From NCBI RefSeq assembly GCF_016908375.1, contig NZ_JAFBDS010000011.1, forward strand, positions 1 to 64,000: DNA of 64,000 nt, written 5' to 3'. Within the stretch, counting starts at the first letter, position 1; every line of letters begins with the position of its first letter. The DNA comes from Amphibacillus cookii. Its GTDB lineage: Bacteria; Bacillota; Bacilli; Bacillales; Amphibacillaceae. Below the pieces are notes generated by a model. It had not been told where the DNA came from. It saw nothing but the letters and a program-made list of their open reading frames with translations, and made no database searches. The position numbers were made by a program, and so were the translations under genes. Positions 1 through 8,933 of this stretch are shown piece by piece.

Positions 1-126
1 CTATCTATCACCCTTTGCTCGTTTAAAGCACTAGCTTGCTTCTTACTTCTTTTCTTAACATACTGGTTGTTTTGTTCAGTTTTCAAAGATCAATTGAGTT
101 GTTGTCTTATTTTTGCGACAAGATAT
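1..126 (-). other. rRNA operon 5' leader (16S gene lies beyond the window edge)
   Basis: Read on the minus strand, this stretch contains the element TTGATCTTTGAAAACTGAAC (complement of about 73-92), typical of Bacillus-group rrn leaders and processing/antitermination regions. It follows a strong promoter and runs off the left end. The 16S rRNA gene itself is not in the window, so this is a leader call from pattern recognition. Confidence 0.7.
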
Positions 127-155
127 AATATATCACGTTTGCAAAATGGCGTCAA
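127..155 (-). promoter_or_regulatory. sigma-A promoter of rRNA operon
   Basis: On the minus strand, -35 TTGACG (155-150) and -10 TATATT (132-127) are separated by exactly 17 bp in an AT-rich context, directly upstream of the rrn leader. A weaker upstream candidate (TTGTCA near 213) could be a tandem P1, as is usual for Bacillus rrn operons. Confidence 0.7.
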
Positions 156-283
156 CACTTTTTGAAAAAGAATTTTAAAAAGCGAATGATTATTTTATAG
201 CACATTTCTTCTGACAACAAAAAATAATATAGCATACCCTTCCCATTGATGCAATACTTTTTTAAAAATACCATATTAAAAAA

Positions 284-499
284 TTATAGTTTATAATTGG
301 GGATATACTTTATCACTTCTTGATCATCTGCTATTTTTCGTAACAGTTGAAACAGCACCCGATATCTAGCAGTCATTGCTTGCTTAACAACCTGATCAAC
401 CCGACTATCTTCCATATCAAACAATAGTTCTTCCATCTCTCTTTTTACTAAATACTCCATTTCTTTTAATTCCTTATCTGTGACCATTAATCCCAACAT
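284..499 (-). CDS. small charged hypothetical protein upstream of rrn
   Basis: A 71-residue, highly charged, predicted helical protein rich in Glu, Lys and Arg, with no signal peptide or membrane segment. It lies between the rrn promoter and pdaB and is transcribed toward the rrn operon. I do not recognise a family. The reading frame ends before the rrn promoter, and its helical composition looks protein-like rather than random, but support is only the open frame and the position. Confidence 0.5.
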   Translation of the reverse strand: MLGLMVTDKELKEMEYLVKREMEELLFDMEDSRVDQVVKQAMTARYRVLFQLLRKIADDQEVIKYIPNYKL

Positions 500-635
500 G
501 TAACCAACCCCATTTCATTCATTAAAATCATTCATTTTAAATTGCTAAGACGCTTGTCTAAATTTGCATGATATACATATTTAATAGATGGACATGCATA
601 TAATGAAGTACATTCTTTTCTAAAGGAGCTGCGCT

Positions 636-1397
636 ATGACTTTTTTCTATACCATTAAATTAAAGCATGTCAAAAGATATTTCGTCATTATAGTCTTCAC
701 TATCCTAACGATAACTATTCTTGCTATAAACGGAGGCAATCATTTATCCGTATTCTCTTCACAAGATGGGCCCGTTGGATTAGCAAGAGGGAATGAAAAT
801 AATGAGGATATCAGCTTGACCTTCAATGTTACATGGGGAGATCAAATGATAGAACCTATTTTAGACCAACTTAACGAACATGATGTTCAGGCGACTTTTT
901 TTTTACTCGGCGAGTGGGCAGAACACCATCCCCACTTGATCGAGCTTATTGATGAAGCCGGACATGAAATAGGCATGCTAGGCTACCGGTATAAAAGCTA
1001 TCTTGACCTAGACAACGACGCCATTGTTAAAGACTTACACCGAGCACAGGATGTATTTAACAAATTAGGCTACACTGACTTAAATCTATTGCGTACACCT
1101 AGCGGTCATTTAGATGAAGACGTTCTTACAATAGCGGTCAAACAAGGTTATGACGTTATTCAATGGCGGGTTAATTCAAACGATTGGAAGGCACCAGGAG
1201 TAGATAACATTGTGGATGAGGTTATATCCGAGACCAAAAACGGGGATATCATTCTTATGCACGCATCAGATTCTGCTATTCAAACAGCAGAATCCCTAGC
1301 ATTAATTCTCCCTACCTTAAAAGAAAAAGGTTTTAAATTCATCTCCGTATCAGAACTTATTTCTCAAGCTGACATTGAAACAGACCCAGTTGAATAG
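636..1397 (+). CDS. pdaB: PdaB-like polysaccharide deacetylase family sporulation protein
   Basis: 253 residues: an N-terminal membrane anchor (about 14-32) followed by a NodB-type deacetylase fold (about 58-245). The usual metal-binding motifs are altered: the TFDDG position reads TFNVTWGD (62-69) and the HxxxH position reads GYRYKSY (116-122), while the late LxH element (LMHAS) remains. Loss of the canonical motifs is typical of the PdaB/YbaN group, which is needed to maintain spores, so enzymatic activity on peptidoglycan is uncertain. RBS AAAGGAG precedes ATG 636. Neighbouring gerD, mrp and cwlD form the known Bacillus sporulation neighbourhood beside an rrn operon; kbaA, usually between gerD and pdaB, is absent here. 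Confidence 0.85.
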   Translation: MTFFYTIKLKHVKRYFVIIVFTILTITILAINGGNHLSVFSSQDGPVGLARGNENNEDISLTFNVTWGDQMIEPILDQLNEHDVQATFFLLGEWAEHHPHLIELIDEAGHEIGMLGYRYKSYLDLDNDAIVKDLHRAQDVFNKLGYTDLNLLRTPSGHLDEDVLTIAVKQGYDVIQWRVNSNDWKAPGVDNIVDEVISETKNGDIILMHASDSAIQTAESLALILPTLKEKGFKFISVSELISQADIETDPVE

Positions 1398-1467
1398 GTA
1401 TGACACATAATTCTCCTTCTTTCTTCTCATATTAAAGGTATGATGATTTTATTCCAGAAGGAGTAGA

Positions 1468-2091
1468 GTGGCAATGTCTTATCAAAAAATAACGCTTTTC
1501 GTATTAATAGTAGTCAGCTCTTTAATGGGCTGTAGCCCAAACAACAACTCAAGTAATCAAGAGGCTAACTACGAAACAACAAAGAAAATGGTGACAGATA
1601 TTCTAAAATCTGATGAAGGCAAGGAATCGATTGTAGAAGTGATTGCCGATGAATCAACCCAACAGATTTACGTGATCCATGATCAAATTGTTCAGTCAGC
1701 CATTGAGGAAGCATTAACCTCTGAAGAAGGACAAGAATTTTGGTCGAACATGTTTAGCGATCAAGAATTTGTAAAGGAGTTCTCTGATGCTATGATTAGT
1801 CAACAGGAAGATGTATTTAAGCGACTAATGAGCGATGCTTCTTTTCAAGAAAAAATGCTTGAGCTTTTAGCAAACCCTGAAATTGACGAACAAATGCTAG
1901 GCCTAATGAAAAGCCAGCAATTTAAAAGTCATTTAGAAGAAAGCATACAAGAAACTTTAGAATCCCCCTTGTTCCAAGCAAAGGTTTCTGAAATTGTAGT
2001 TGATCACGCTAAAAAAATAATGGAAGCTAAAGATGAACAAGCAAGCGAAGACCAGGAATCTGAAGATGACCCTTCTAGCAATAATAGTTAA
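1468..2091 (+). CDS. gerD: spore germination lipoprotein GerD
   Basis: About 207 residues with an N-terminal signal and lipobox LMGC (Cys22), followed by a long amphipathic helical body and an acidic Glu/Asp/Ser tail. GerD is a lipoprotein of the spore inner membrane that clusters GerA-type nutrient receptors into the germinosome. The helical body with repeated short helices and the position between pdaB and mrp/cwlD match. Start is ambiguous: GTG 1468 is 4 nt from the AGAAGGAG site, ATG 1474 is 10 nt away; both give the same lipoprotein. Confidence 0.85.
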   Translation: MAMSYQKITLFVLIVVSSLMGCSPNNNSSNQEANYETTKKMVTDILKSDEGKESIVEVIADESTQQIYVIHDQIVQSAIEEALTSEEGQEFWSNMFSDQEFVKEFSDAMISQQEDVFKRLMSDASFQEKMLELLANPEIDEQMLGLMKSQQFKSHLEESIQETLESPLFQAKVSEIVVDHAKKIMEAKDEQASEDQESEDDPSSNNS

Positions 2092-2135
2092 ATATCTAAT
2101 TCTGATCTGGCATCATGCCGTAGCAGACAAAAGAA

Positions 2136-2174
2136 AACGACCTATCCCCTCATTTTAACGGAGGATGGGTCGTT
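2136..2174 (-). terminator. terminator between convergent gerD and mrp
   Basis: Inverted repeat AACGACC (2136-2142) / GGTCGTT (2168-2174) with further pairing inside; on the minus strand the stem is followed by TTTTCTTTT, so it ends mrp transcription and may also serve gerD. Confidence 0.75.
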
Positions 2175-2203
2175 GCTATACTTTGTTACTTTCTTCATTA
2201 ACA

Positions 2204-3244
2204 TTATTCTTTATCGATCACATACTGCGCAATTTCATGATATATTTGTCCAATCGGATCATCGTTAGTGTAAATTGAGCCTCTTGCACTTGGATGATTA
2301 CTTGGTTGACCTAATGGAATTTGACCAATTAGCGGTGCTTGCAACTCTTCTGCTAGCTTCTGACCGCCTCCTTGTCCAAATACGTATTCTTTCTCTTTCG
2401 TTACTTTACTTTCAAAATAAGCCATATTCTCTATAACGCCAACAATTTCATGTTGGGTATTTATCGCCATTTTACCAGCGCGAGAGGCTACAAATGCCGC
2501 GGTCGGATGAGGGGTCGTAACGATAATCTCTTTTGACGCTGGAATGGTATTGTGAACAGCTAAAGCCATGTCACCCGTGCCAGGTGGTAAATCAAGCAAT
2601 AAATAGTCTAGCTTCCCCCATTCAACTTCATCAAAAAAACTACGTAACATCTTTCCTAAACGAGGCCCTCTCCAGATGACCGGCTCATTGTCCTCAACAA
2701 AGAAACCCATTGACATAAGTTGTACACCATGTGCTTCAACCGGAATAATGCGATTCCCTTTTAAAGTTGGCCGATCAGTAATCCCCATCATATCCGGTAC
2801 ACTAAAACCGTAAATATCAGCATCAATAATCCCAACTTTTTTTCCTAAACGGGCAAGTGCAACAGCAACATTAACCGTAACCGTTGATTTGCCCACTCCG
2901 CCTTTACCACTAGCAATCGCAAGGAATTGGGTACCCAATTTACCGTTTAACAACGTAGGTTTTTCATCCTTCTTATGAAACTGCTTAATTCGGTCATCAG
3001 GTAATTGCTCAAACCGTAAGCCCACGGTCTCCGCACCTGCTCGCTTAAGCTTGGCGACCAACTCTTGTTGCAGTTGCATTTGCTCAGCGGTGTTCATTTC
3101 AGCAATTGCGATCTTAATACTAACGTGTCCTTTATCTTCGTTTATTTTGACTTCACGAATCCCCCCCGTTTCAGCAAGGGTTTTATTTATAAATGGATCT
3201 TTTACTGGCTTCAATAAAGCGATCGCTTGTTCTTTTGTTAACAC
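2204..3244 (-). CDS. salA: Mrp/NBP35-type P-loop ATPase (SalA)
   Basis: 346 residues: a MIP18/DUF59-type domain (about 1-90) and a ParA/MinD-type ATPase with deviant Walker A GKGGVGKS (113-120) and a DADIYG switch (about 140). Mrp proteins act as Fe-S cluster carriers; the Bacillus orthologue SalA also acts as a regulator of protease genes. The C-terminal CxxC that binds the bridging cluster in many Mrp proteins is not present (the position reads ENMAYFESK), in line with the SalA branch. Convergent with gerD, next to cwlD, as in other Bacillaceae. Confidence 0.88.
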   Translation of the reverse strand: MLTKEQAIALLKPVKDPFINKTLAETGGIREVKINEDKGHVSIKIAIAEMNTAEQMQLQQELVAKLKRAGAETVGLRFEQLPDDRIKQFHKKDEKPTLLNGKLGTQFLAIASGKGGVGKSTVTVNVAVALARLGKKVGIIDADIYGFSVPDMMGITDRPTLKGNRIIPVEAHGVQLMSMGFFVEDNEPVIWRGPRLGKMLRSFFDEVEWGKLDYLLLDLPPGTGDMALAVHNTIPASKEIIVTTPHPTAAFVASRAGKMAINTQHEIVGVIENMAYFESKVTKEKEYVFGQGGGQKLAEELQAPLIGQIPLGQPSNHPSARGSIYTNDDPIGQIYHEIAQYVIDKE

Positions 3245-3313
3245 AACTATACCAACCTTTCATTACTAACGTCTGTAGGGGTAGTATATCACAATCATTT
3301 TTAATCAAAAAAT

Positions 3314-4024
3314 TTACTGTTCACTTGAGGCAAAGTAATTTAAGATACCGTGATATATACTTGCTGCCATTTGATCTTGATATGCCGGTGTTTTTAATAA
3401 TTCACGCTCTTCAGGATTCGATAAAAAACCAATTTCTACTAGCGCTGATGGCCGGTGAGCATATTTTAATATATAAATACTATTCACAGCTAAAGCATCT
3501 CGGTTTGTATTACCTAAGCTAGTAATGATTTCACTCTGAATAGATTCAGCTAACACCTTCGAATCCGAACGATTGGGGTGATAAAAGGTTTGAGCACCCC
3601 GCCATTGGCCTGAAGGTAATGCATTCAAATGAATACTAATAAATAAATCAGGATCTTTCTCTTCAACAAAAGCGATCCGATTTCTTAAATCTTCAACTTT
3701 CCGCCGCGATAGCCCCTTTGTATCCCCAGCAGCCAAGTCTTTATCCGTTTCTCTCGTTAAATATACAACCGCACCGGCCTGTTGGAGATAATCTCTTAAA
3801 TTTCGGCTGACCATTAATGCAATGTCTTTCTCTAGCGTATCGTCATCTCCAACCGCACCACCGTCAACACCACCGTGTCCAGGATCAAGGACAATGACTT
3901 TATTCGTTAAAGGTAAGTTTAGAAATTCTGTTGAATTAATACTAGTTTCAATAGGATATTGCATAAGTAAAATTAATACAATCGCTCCTAGTAACCATAT
4001 CACTACCTTTACACTTTTCGACAT
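3314..4024 (-). CDS. cwlD: N-acetylmuramoyl-L-alanine amidase CwlD
   Basis: 236 residues with an N-terminal membrane segment (7-23) and an Amidase_3 domain (43-228). Zinc ligands are visible: His50 in DPGHGG, Glu65 in LEKD, His132 in SIHLN, and the catalytic Glu197 in LVEIGF. With PdaA it makes muramic delta-lactam in the spore cortex, which is required for germination. Membership of the gerD-mrp-cwlD neighbourhood supports the specific name over generic amidases. Confidence 0.88.
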   Translation of the reverse strand: MSKSVKVVIWLLGAIVLILLMQYPIETSINSTEFLNLPLTNKVIVLDPGHGGVDGGAVGDDDTLEKDIALMVSRNLRDYLQQAGAVVYLTRETDKDLAAGDTKGLSRRKVEDLRNRIAFVEEKDPDLFISIHLNALPSGQWRGAQTFYHPNRSDSKVLAESIQSEIITSLGNTNRDALAVNSIYILKYAHRPSALVEIGFLSNPEERELLKTPAYQDQMAASIYHGILNYFASSEQ

Positions 4025-4089
4025 CGCTTGTCCCTCCGTTCATACTTACTTAACTATATGGGCACAAATCAATAATTAGAACGAAAGAA

Positions 4090-4171
4090 AAACCTATCCT
4101 ATTTATCATCCATCAAAAGGTCTCCAGAAAATGAGGCCCTTTATTGATGCATAATAAGATAGAATAGGTTT
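4090..4171 (-). terminator. long terminator hairpin overlapping HAD stop codon
   Basis: Arms AAACCTAT (4090-4097) and ATAGGTTT (4164-4171) with additional internal complementarity; on the minus strand it is followed by TTTTTCTTTC. The stop codon of the HAD gene sits inside the first arm. Confidence 0.65.
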
Positions 4172-4973
4172 ATTTATACCAGTCAGCAATATGACTGTAT
4201 TGGACTAAATTTTCGTGCGAACCGCCTGGATCATGTGGAGATAAGTAAATGGCCTCCATGCCAAGCATAAGTGCAGGGGCTATTTCATTAATAAAATTAT
4301 CGCCAATTGAGACCATTTGCTGATAAGGTAATTGATAAAACGATTGAAGTTGCTCAAAATAATAGCGCGTCTTCTCCGGCTTCCTTGCCGAAGAGATGAT
4401 GTGATCAAAAACGCCAACTAAATTTAATTCTTTTAATAAGCGTGTCACATCTTCACGATCACTATTGGTCATTAACACAATTTTATCAGTTGTCTTTAAT
4501 GATAATAGAAATGAACGAAGCCCCTCAATTTCTCGCAATTGAAATTGATCGGTTACCATATAGGCTTTAGTCGCATGGTAACTTGGCTGTGTATCCTTCA
4601 CACCATAATGTTTAGCACAAGCAAAGGGGAGCCACCATCCATCACCGATCGCCACAAGTGAAGTGAAATCAAAGCTCAAGGCATCCTTGCCATAAATCGC
4701 TGCAACGTTCTGCACTGGCGTTCCATCCCACTTATGAGCAGCGGTTGCCTGTAATGTTAGTGGGTCTACGGTCACTGATAGATCACGTTCAACATCATAG
4801 GCTTTCCCTATTGCAATCACATGATTTCCTTGCTTGGTTTGCTGATAATCAGCCCAATAATTGTCTTGATCTTGGGCAGGAACGCATTCCATCAATCGTT
4901 TAGCATAATAATCGAAGTGATCCGTTTCCTCATATAGTGTTCCATCAAGATCAAAAATATATAACTTTTCCAT
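4170..4973 (-). CDS. HAD-superfamily phosphatase
   Basis: 267 residues with HAD motif I FDLDGT (nucleophile Asp8, acid Asp10), motif II in LMTNS, Lys in the ARKPEK region (motif III) and motif IV GDNFINE. A substantial alpha-helical/beta cap between residues 20 and 130 suggests a small-molecule substrate. Cytoplasmic; substrate not predictable. Single gene ahead of a strong hairpin. The neighbouring inositol-phosphatase-family gene and phosphate-ester importer raise the possibility of a joint role in phosphoester use, but the 380-bp gap means they are not one operon. Confidence 0.75.
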   Translation of the reverse strand: MEKLYIFDLDGTLYEETDHFDYYAKRLMECVPAQDQDNYWADYQQTKQGNHVIAIGKAYDVERDLSVTVDPLTLQATAAHKWDGTPVQNVAAIYGKDALSFDFTSLVAIGDGWWLPFACAKHYGVKDTQPSYHATKAYMVTDQFQLREIEGLRSFLLSLKTTDKIVLMTNSDREDVTRLLKELNLVGVFDHIISSARKPEKTRYYFEQLQSFYQLPYQQMVSIGDNFINEIAPALMLGMEAIYLSPHDPGGSHENLVQYSHIADWYK

Positions 4974-5353
4974 CGATACATCCTTTCCTAGTGATTTAAG
5001 TAGCCGTAACCATTTTTGTTGTTGATAAAACGAACCTTCAATCAGTAGGCGAAGGGCTACAGGACATAGGTCATGCAGACGTTGCCACAGGACGTGGCGG
5101 TCTTAGTCTGTCATCCTTCTTAAAGATGTAGCGGTTTTAGTCTAAGATCTTACCCACCACTGATTGATCGTTTAGTGAATCAGTACATTAGCGGCCGTTA
5201 GCTCCACCTAAATAGGTGATCTCTGCTCTATTTTGAGGTAGGCATCTCTGTGATAAAGTTATACACAAAAGGCGATAGCAGTTCTAGCATCTAAAAACGG
5301 CTGTTAACCATCCCCGCATCGATTCACTCTGCATCTGCACACTTACATCTCTC
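4974..5353. repeat. intergenic region with degenerate dispersed repeat
   Basis: No credible gene. 5050-5112 (GGGCTACAGGACATAGGTCA through GGCGGTCTTAGTCTG) is a degenerate copy of the element found inverted at 52662-52721, which shares the TACAGGA, TAGGTCA, AGACGTTG and TTTAGTCT blocks. These are the Bacillaceae dispersed intergenic repeats; function unknown. Confidence 0.55.
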
Positions 5354-6157
5354 CTACTTTACGTCAATATATTGATTTAAAAGCTTCTGATGGAGCGTTT
5401 GTGAAGCAACAAGGATGGATGAGTGATCGAAATAATACACCGGCGCTCCGGCAAGTGTTGTACAGGTTAATCCTTGTTCCTGTAACATGACATAGGCAGC
5501 CCCAAAATCCCAGGCACCCAAGCCATTATAAAGCGCACCATCGATACGTCCCGTTGCTACATATGCAAGCTCTAGAGCAGCAGATCCAATACAACGAAAG
5601 CCACGACTATCACCAACAAGTTGCTGTAACTTTTTTTCATTAAGGTCATCGTTTGGAGCCAACCAAAGATGATTAACACAAAATAGCGATTCTTCAATTG
5701 ATTTTTTCTCAACAACAGGAGCAGCGGGCTTTTGATCAATATATAATCCTCGCCCCGCTAGCACATGGAACATTTCGTCTTTCACTGGGTCATATATAAC
5801 ACCTACTGTCGGCTTACCTTCAATATATATCGCAACTGATACGGAGAAGTTCGCTTTAGTATGAACAAAATTCGTTGTGCCATCAATGGGATCTACAACC
5901 CAAACGACTTCATGTTCCGGCTGATAATCTCCACTTTTCTCAACGCCTTCTTCTCCTAATAAATAATGGGTAGGATAATATGTCTTAATCTTACTTGCAA
6001 AAAAGCGTTCAATTTCCTTATCCTTTTCTGTCACGAGATCAGCAGCTGATGTCTTGTATTCAATATCTATTTCTTGTGTAATTGCCTCTCTTAAAATAAC
6101 ACCCGCTTCATAGGCCCATTCTTTTGCGTGTTGATACATCATTTCTTCTGTTTGCAT
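5354..6157 (-). CDS. inositol monophosphatase family protein
   Basis: 267 residues with the Mg-binding signatures of the family: EEG near residue 68, VVDPIDGTTNF (about 86-96) and WDFGAA near residue 220. The family hydrolyses inositol phosphates, and some members act on other sugar phosphates, NADP or PAP, so the exact substrate is open. RBS AAAGGTG precedes ATG 6157. It lies directly downstream of the phn transporter but after a hairpin (6212-6239), so it is either read-through or separately transcribed. Confidence 0.85.
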   Translation of the reverse strand: MQTEEMMYQHAKEWAYEAGVILREAITQEIDIEYKTSAADLVTEKDKEIERFFASKIKTYYPTHYLLGEEGVEKSGDYQPEHEVVWVVDPIDGTTNFVHTKANFSVSVAIYIEGKPTVGVIYDPVKDEMFHVLAGRGLYIDQKPAAPVVEKKSIEESLFCVNHLWLAPNDDLNEKKLQQLVGDSRGFRCIGSAALELAYVATGRIDGALYNGLGAWDFGAAYVMLQEQGLTCTTLAGAPVYYFDHSSILVASQTLHQKLLNQYIDVK

Positions 6158-6211
6158 AGCATATCACCTTTCTCGTTCTCATGCATTTAATTATTATTTA
6201 AAACAAATAGA

Positions 6212-6239
6212 GATGAGGATCAATTATAAGACCCTCATC
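6212..6239 (-). terminator. terminator of the phn operon
   Basis: Stem GATGAGG...CCTCATC with 8-10 paired bases and a short loop, followed on the minus strand by a T-rich tract, immediately after the second phnE stop codon. Confidence 0.65.
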
Positions 6240-6258
6240 GATCATAACATTTTCTAAA

Positions 6259-7062
6259 TCAGACTAATTTTTTACGAATCTTACCACTAATAAAGTCAAT
6301 TAAGCTGACAAATAGTACAACAACAATTAAGATCATACCTACATCTTCCCAGTTTCTTTGGTAAGTTGCTAAAATAAGTGGCGCGCCAATCCCACCTGCA
6401 CCAACAATCCCAAGTACAGTCGATGCACGAACATCAATCTCAAACCGATAAATCGAGTAAGAAGAGAATTCAGGTAATACTTGGGGAAGGACACCATACC
6501 ATATCGCCTGCAATCGATTACCACCACTCGCACGAATCGCATCAACGGTGCTAAGATCAATCGATTCAATCACCTCGGCATATAGTTTTCCTAACATACC
6601 GATCGAATTAATACTAATTGCTAACACACCTGCATACGGCCCAATACCTACTGCAGCAACGAAAATGATCGCGAAAATTAATTCTGGAATGGCACGAATC
6701 GCATTTAACAGTGCCTTACCCAGGTAAGAAAATTTCTTCGATATATTACGCGCTGCCAAAAAAGCAACAGGAATAGCCAAGATCGTCGCAACAACTACAC
6801 CTGCAAAAGCGATCGCGATCGTTTCTAACATATATCCAATGTACTCTGGAAACTGAACGATGTAATCCACTTGTGTAATGGGAACTATAAATATTCTTCT
6901 TAGCGTATCTAACGGCGAGGCTTGCGAACCGGAAATACGAAATGATGTATTTAAGATAGCAATGATATAAAGGGCACTGAGGATAAGCAGTGTAATATAA
7001 AATTTGATTTTCCCTCGTCTTGTCTGGGCTTTTCTTAATGTTATTTTTGCTTGTTCGCTCAT
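6259..7062 (-). CDS. phnE: phosphonate/phosphate-ester ABC transporter permease PhnE (second copy)
   Basis: 267 residues with about six membrane segments and the permease cytoplasmic loop EAIRASGGN...WYGVLPQVLPE that docks with the ATPase. Its ATG overlaps the stop of the upstream phnE (TAATG), so translation is coupled. Many PhnCDE systems of Bacillaceae carry two PhnE-like subunits forming a heterodimeric pore. Substrate class (phosphonate, phosphite or phosphate ester) cannot be told from sequence alone. Confidence 0.88.
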   Translation of the reverse strand: MSEQAKITLRKAQTRRGKIKFYITLLILSALYIIAILNTSFRISGSQASPLDTLRRIFIVPITQVDYIVQFPEYIGYMLETIAIAFAGVVVATILAIPVAFLAARNISKKFSYLGKALLNAIRAIPELIFAIIFVAAVGIGPYAGVLAISINSIGMLGKLYAEVIESIDLSTVDAIRASGGNRLQAIWYGVLPQVLPEFSSYSIYRFEIDVRASTVLGIVGAGGIGAPLILATYQRNWEDVGMILIVVVLFVSLIDFISGKIRKKLV

Positions 7063-7880
7063 TATTCTAGGTGCCCCCTCAAGCGATTACTTACTGTATC
7101 AATTATTGTAATCGTTAAAAATGTCATAAATACTATCGTTGCTACGTTATTATAATTAAACATCCTTAATTGTTGTTGCATAATAATCCCAATTCCACCT
7201 GCACCAACAAACCCTAAAATAACCGATGCCTTGACGTTAATTTCTAATACATATAACGTATATGACGCAAATTGCGGCAAAATTTGCGGCATGATCCCAT
7301 AAGTAATAACTTGAAGCGTATTTCCTCCTGAAGCTCGAATTGCCTCAATCGGTCCAGGGTCTACCGCTTCAATCGTTTCACTGACAAGTTTTGCAAGAAT
7401 ACCTAAAGAAAACACTGTCAGCGCAAGAATACCTGATACAGCACCAATGCCAACTAAAGCAACAAACAAAACGGCTAAAATAACTTCAGGGATGGTTCGC
7501 AAAATATTTAACAGATTACGGACTACCTGATACAGCCATTTATTACGGTTAATATTACTAGAAGCAATAAAGCTAAGCGGCAGTGCAAAGATTGCTGCAA
7601 AGGTGGTACTAAAAAGTGCCATGTTCCATGTTTCCAATAGACTTTGGGCCACTCTGTTCAAATATCCCCAGTTAGGCGGAAATAAATCCTCAATCATAAA
7701 ACGATAAATAATCGGTAAACCTTCTTTCACTCGATTTGGAAAGGCGTTGGTTTGAAAAACAGATAACATATATAAACTAAACACAACGATAATTGTGAAG
7801 GCAAGCATCCATTTAAAACGTGGTTGTGTTAATCGATAGCGTTCCGTTGTTTTTTTACCGTTCGTATTTTTATTGGCCAT
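7062..7880 (-). CDS. phnE: phosphonate/phosphate-ester ABC transporter permease PhnE (first copy)
   Basis: 272 residues, an N-terminal positively charged tail, six predicted membrane helices and the docking loop EAIRASGGN...TYGIMPQILPQ. About a third identical by eye to the following permease, so the pair is an old duplication. The start codon abuts the stop of phnC (7880). Confidence 0.88.
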   Translation of the reverse strand: MANKNTNGKKTTERYRLTQPRFKWMLAFTIIVVFSLYMLSVFQTNAFPNRVKEGLPIIYRFMIEDLFPPNWGYLNRVAQSLLETWNMALFSTTFAAIFALPLSFIASSNINRNKWLYQVVRNLLNILRTIPEVILAVLFVALVGIGAVSGILALTVFSLGILAKLVSETIEAVDPGPIEAIRASGGNTLQVITYGIMPQILPQFASYTLYVLEINVKASVILGFVGAGGIGIIMQQQLRMFNYNNVATIVFMTFLTITIIDTVSNRLRGHLE

Positions 7881-8653
7881 TATTCTTCATCGCCTCCAAG
7901 AAGATCATCGTCTTTAATTGGGCGACCATAAATCTCCTCAAATGTAGCTTCAGAAACTTCACTAATTGGACCATCAAAAACGACCTGGCCATCACGCAAC
8001 CCGATAATACGATCAGCATATTCCATTGCCATATCAATAAAGTGCAAATTAACAAGCGTCGTTAAATTGTCTTCTTTACTAATACGCCTTAAATCTTTCA
8101 TCACTCTATGTGAAGTAGGGGGATCTAAACTTGCCACTGGCTCATCCGCTAAAATCACTTTCGGTTGCTGAGTCAAAACCCGTGCAATACTCACCCGTTG
8201 CTGTTGTCCACCACTTAATTGGTCAGCTCGAACGTAAGCCTTCTCCTCAATACCGACACGCTTCAAATTATTCATAGCTAATTGCAAGTCATCTTGTGAG
8301 AACAGCCCGAGCATACTCCTTAACGTGCCGGTATGCCCCAGCCTACCTGCCATAACATTTCGTAAAACGGACATCCGCTTAACAAGATTATAGCTTTGGA
8401 AGACCATCCCTACATTTGTTCGTAATTGACGTAACTTTCTTTCTCTAAAAGCTAATACATTCTCACCGTCCAACAGCAATTCACCATCAGTTGGTGTTAC
8501 CATGCGATTAATACTTCTAATTAACGAGGACTTGCCAGCCCCAGACATTCCGACCACAACGACAAATTCACCGTCATTGATCGTTAAATTAATATCCTTT
8601 AAGCCTTGATGCCCATTCGGATAAACTAACGACATATCCTTTATCTCGATCAA
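7880..8653 (-). CDS. phnC: phosphonate-type ABC transporter ATPase PhnC
   Basis: 257 residues with Walker A GMSGAGKSS (about 36-44), Q-loop VFQS, signature LSGGQQQR, Walker B VILADEP and the switch His in NLHFID. Matches the PhnC subfamily, which energises import of phosphonates or related phosphoryl compounds. It is followed without gaps by two permeases and is preceded, across a 280-bp spacer with two hairpins, by phnD. Confidence 0.9.
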   Translation of the reverse strand: MIEIKDMSLVYPNGHQGLKDINLTINDGEFVVVVGMSGAGKSSLIRSINRMVTPTDGELLLDGENVLAFRERKLRQLRTNVGMVFQSYNLVKRMSVLRNVMAGRLGHTGTLRSMLGLFSQDDLQLAMNNLKRVGIEEKAYVRADQLSGGQQQRVSIARVLTQQPKVILADEPVASLDPPTSHRVMKDLRRISKEDNLTTLVNLHFIDMAMEYADRIIGLRDGQVVFDGPISEVSEATFEEIYGRPIKDDDLLGGDEE

Positions 8654-8825
8654 ACTTGCTCACCTTCCCAACTGTGGATTAGCATTAAAGACAAATGCCA
8701 ACATATTTCTATCTATTATAACTTAAATAATTGGCTCTTTACATTAGAAAAATTGACTTTCTCTGTCTCTTCAACAGATAGACAATCCATTTTTTCTGCA
8801 TTAACGATTCATAAGATTTCTTAAC

Positions 8826-8898
8826 CTCATGTACTTGACCGACATGAGAAAGACAGAAAAGAAGCGCCTGTTATCATTAAAAGTGCATTATGATAACA
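8826..8898 (-). terminator. two hairpins between phnD and phnC (possible attenuating terminator or processing site)
   Basis: Hairpin 8869-8898: TGTTATCAT/ATGATAACA with a 12-nt loop, followed on the minus strand by CTTCTTTTCT; second inverted repeat CTCATG/CATGAG at 8826-8848. Such structures after a binding-protein gene often favour its higher expression relative to the membrane components. Confidence 0.5.
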
Positions 8899-8933
8899 GA
8901 CACTCTTGTATCATTTTATTGACTCAAACAGCA

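Noticed and set aside
3051-3522. Plus-strand open frames opposite mrp and cwlD
   Set aside because: They are antisense shadows of well-supported genes, have no RBS and no protein-like composition.
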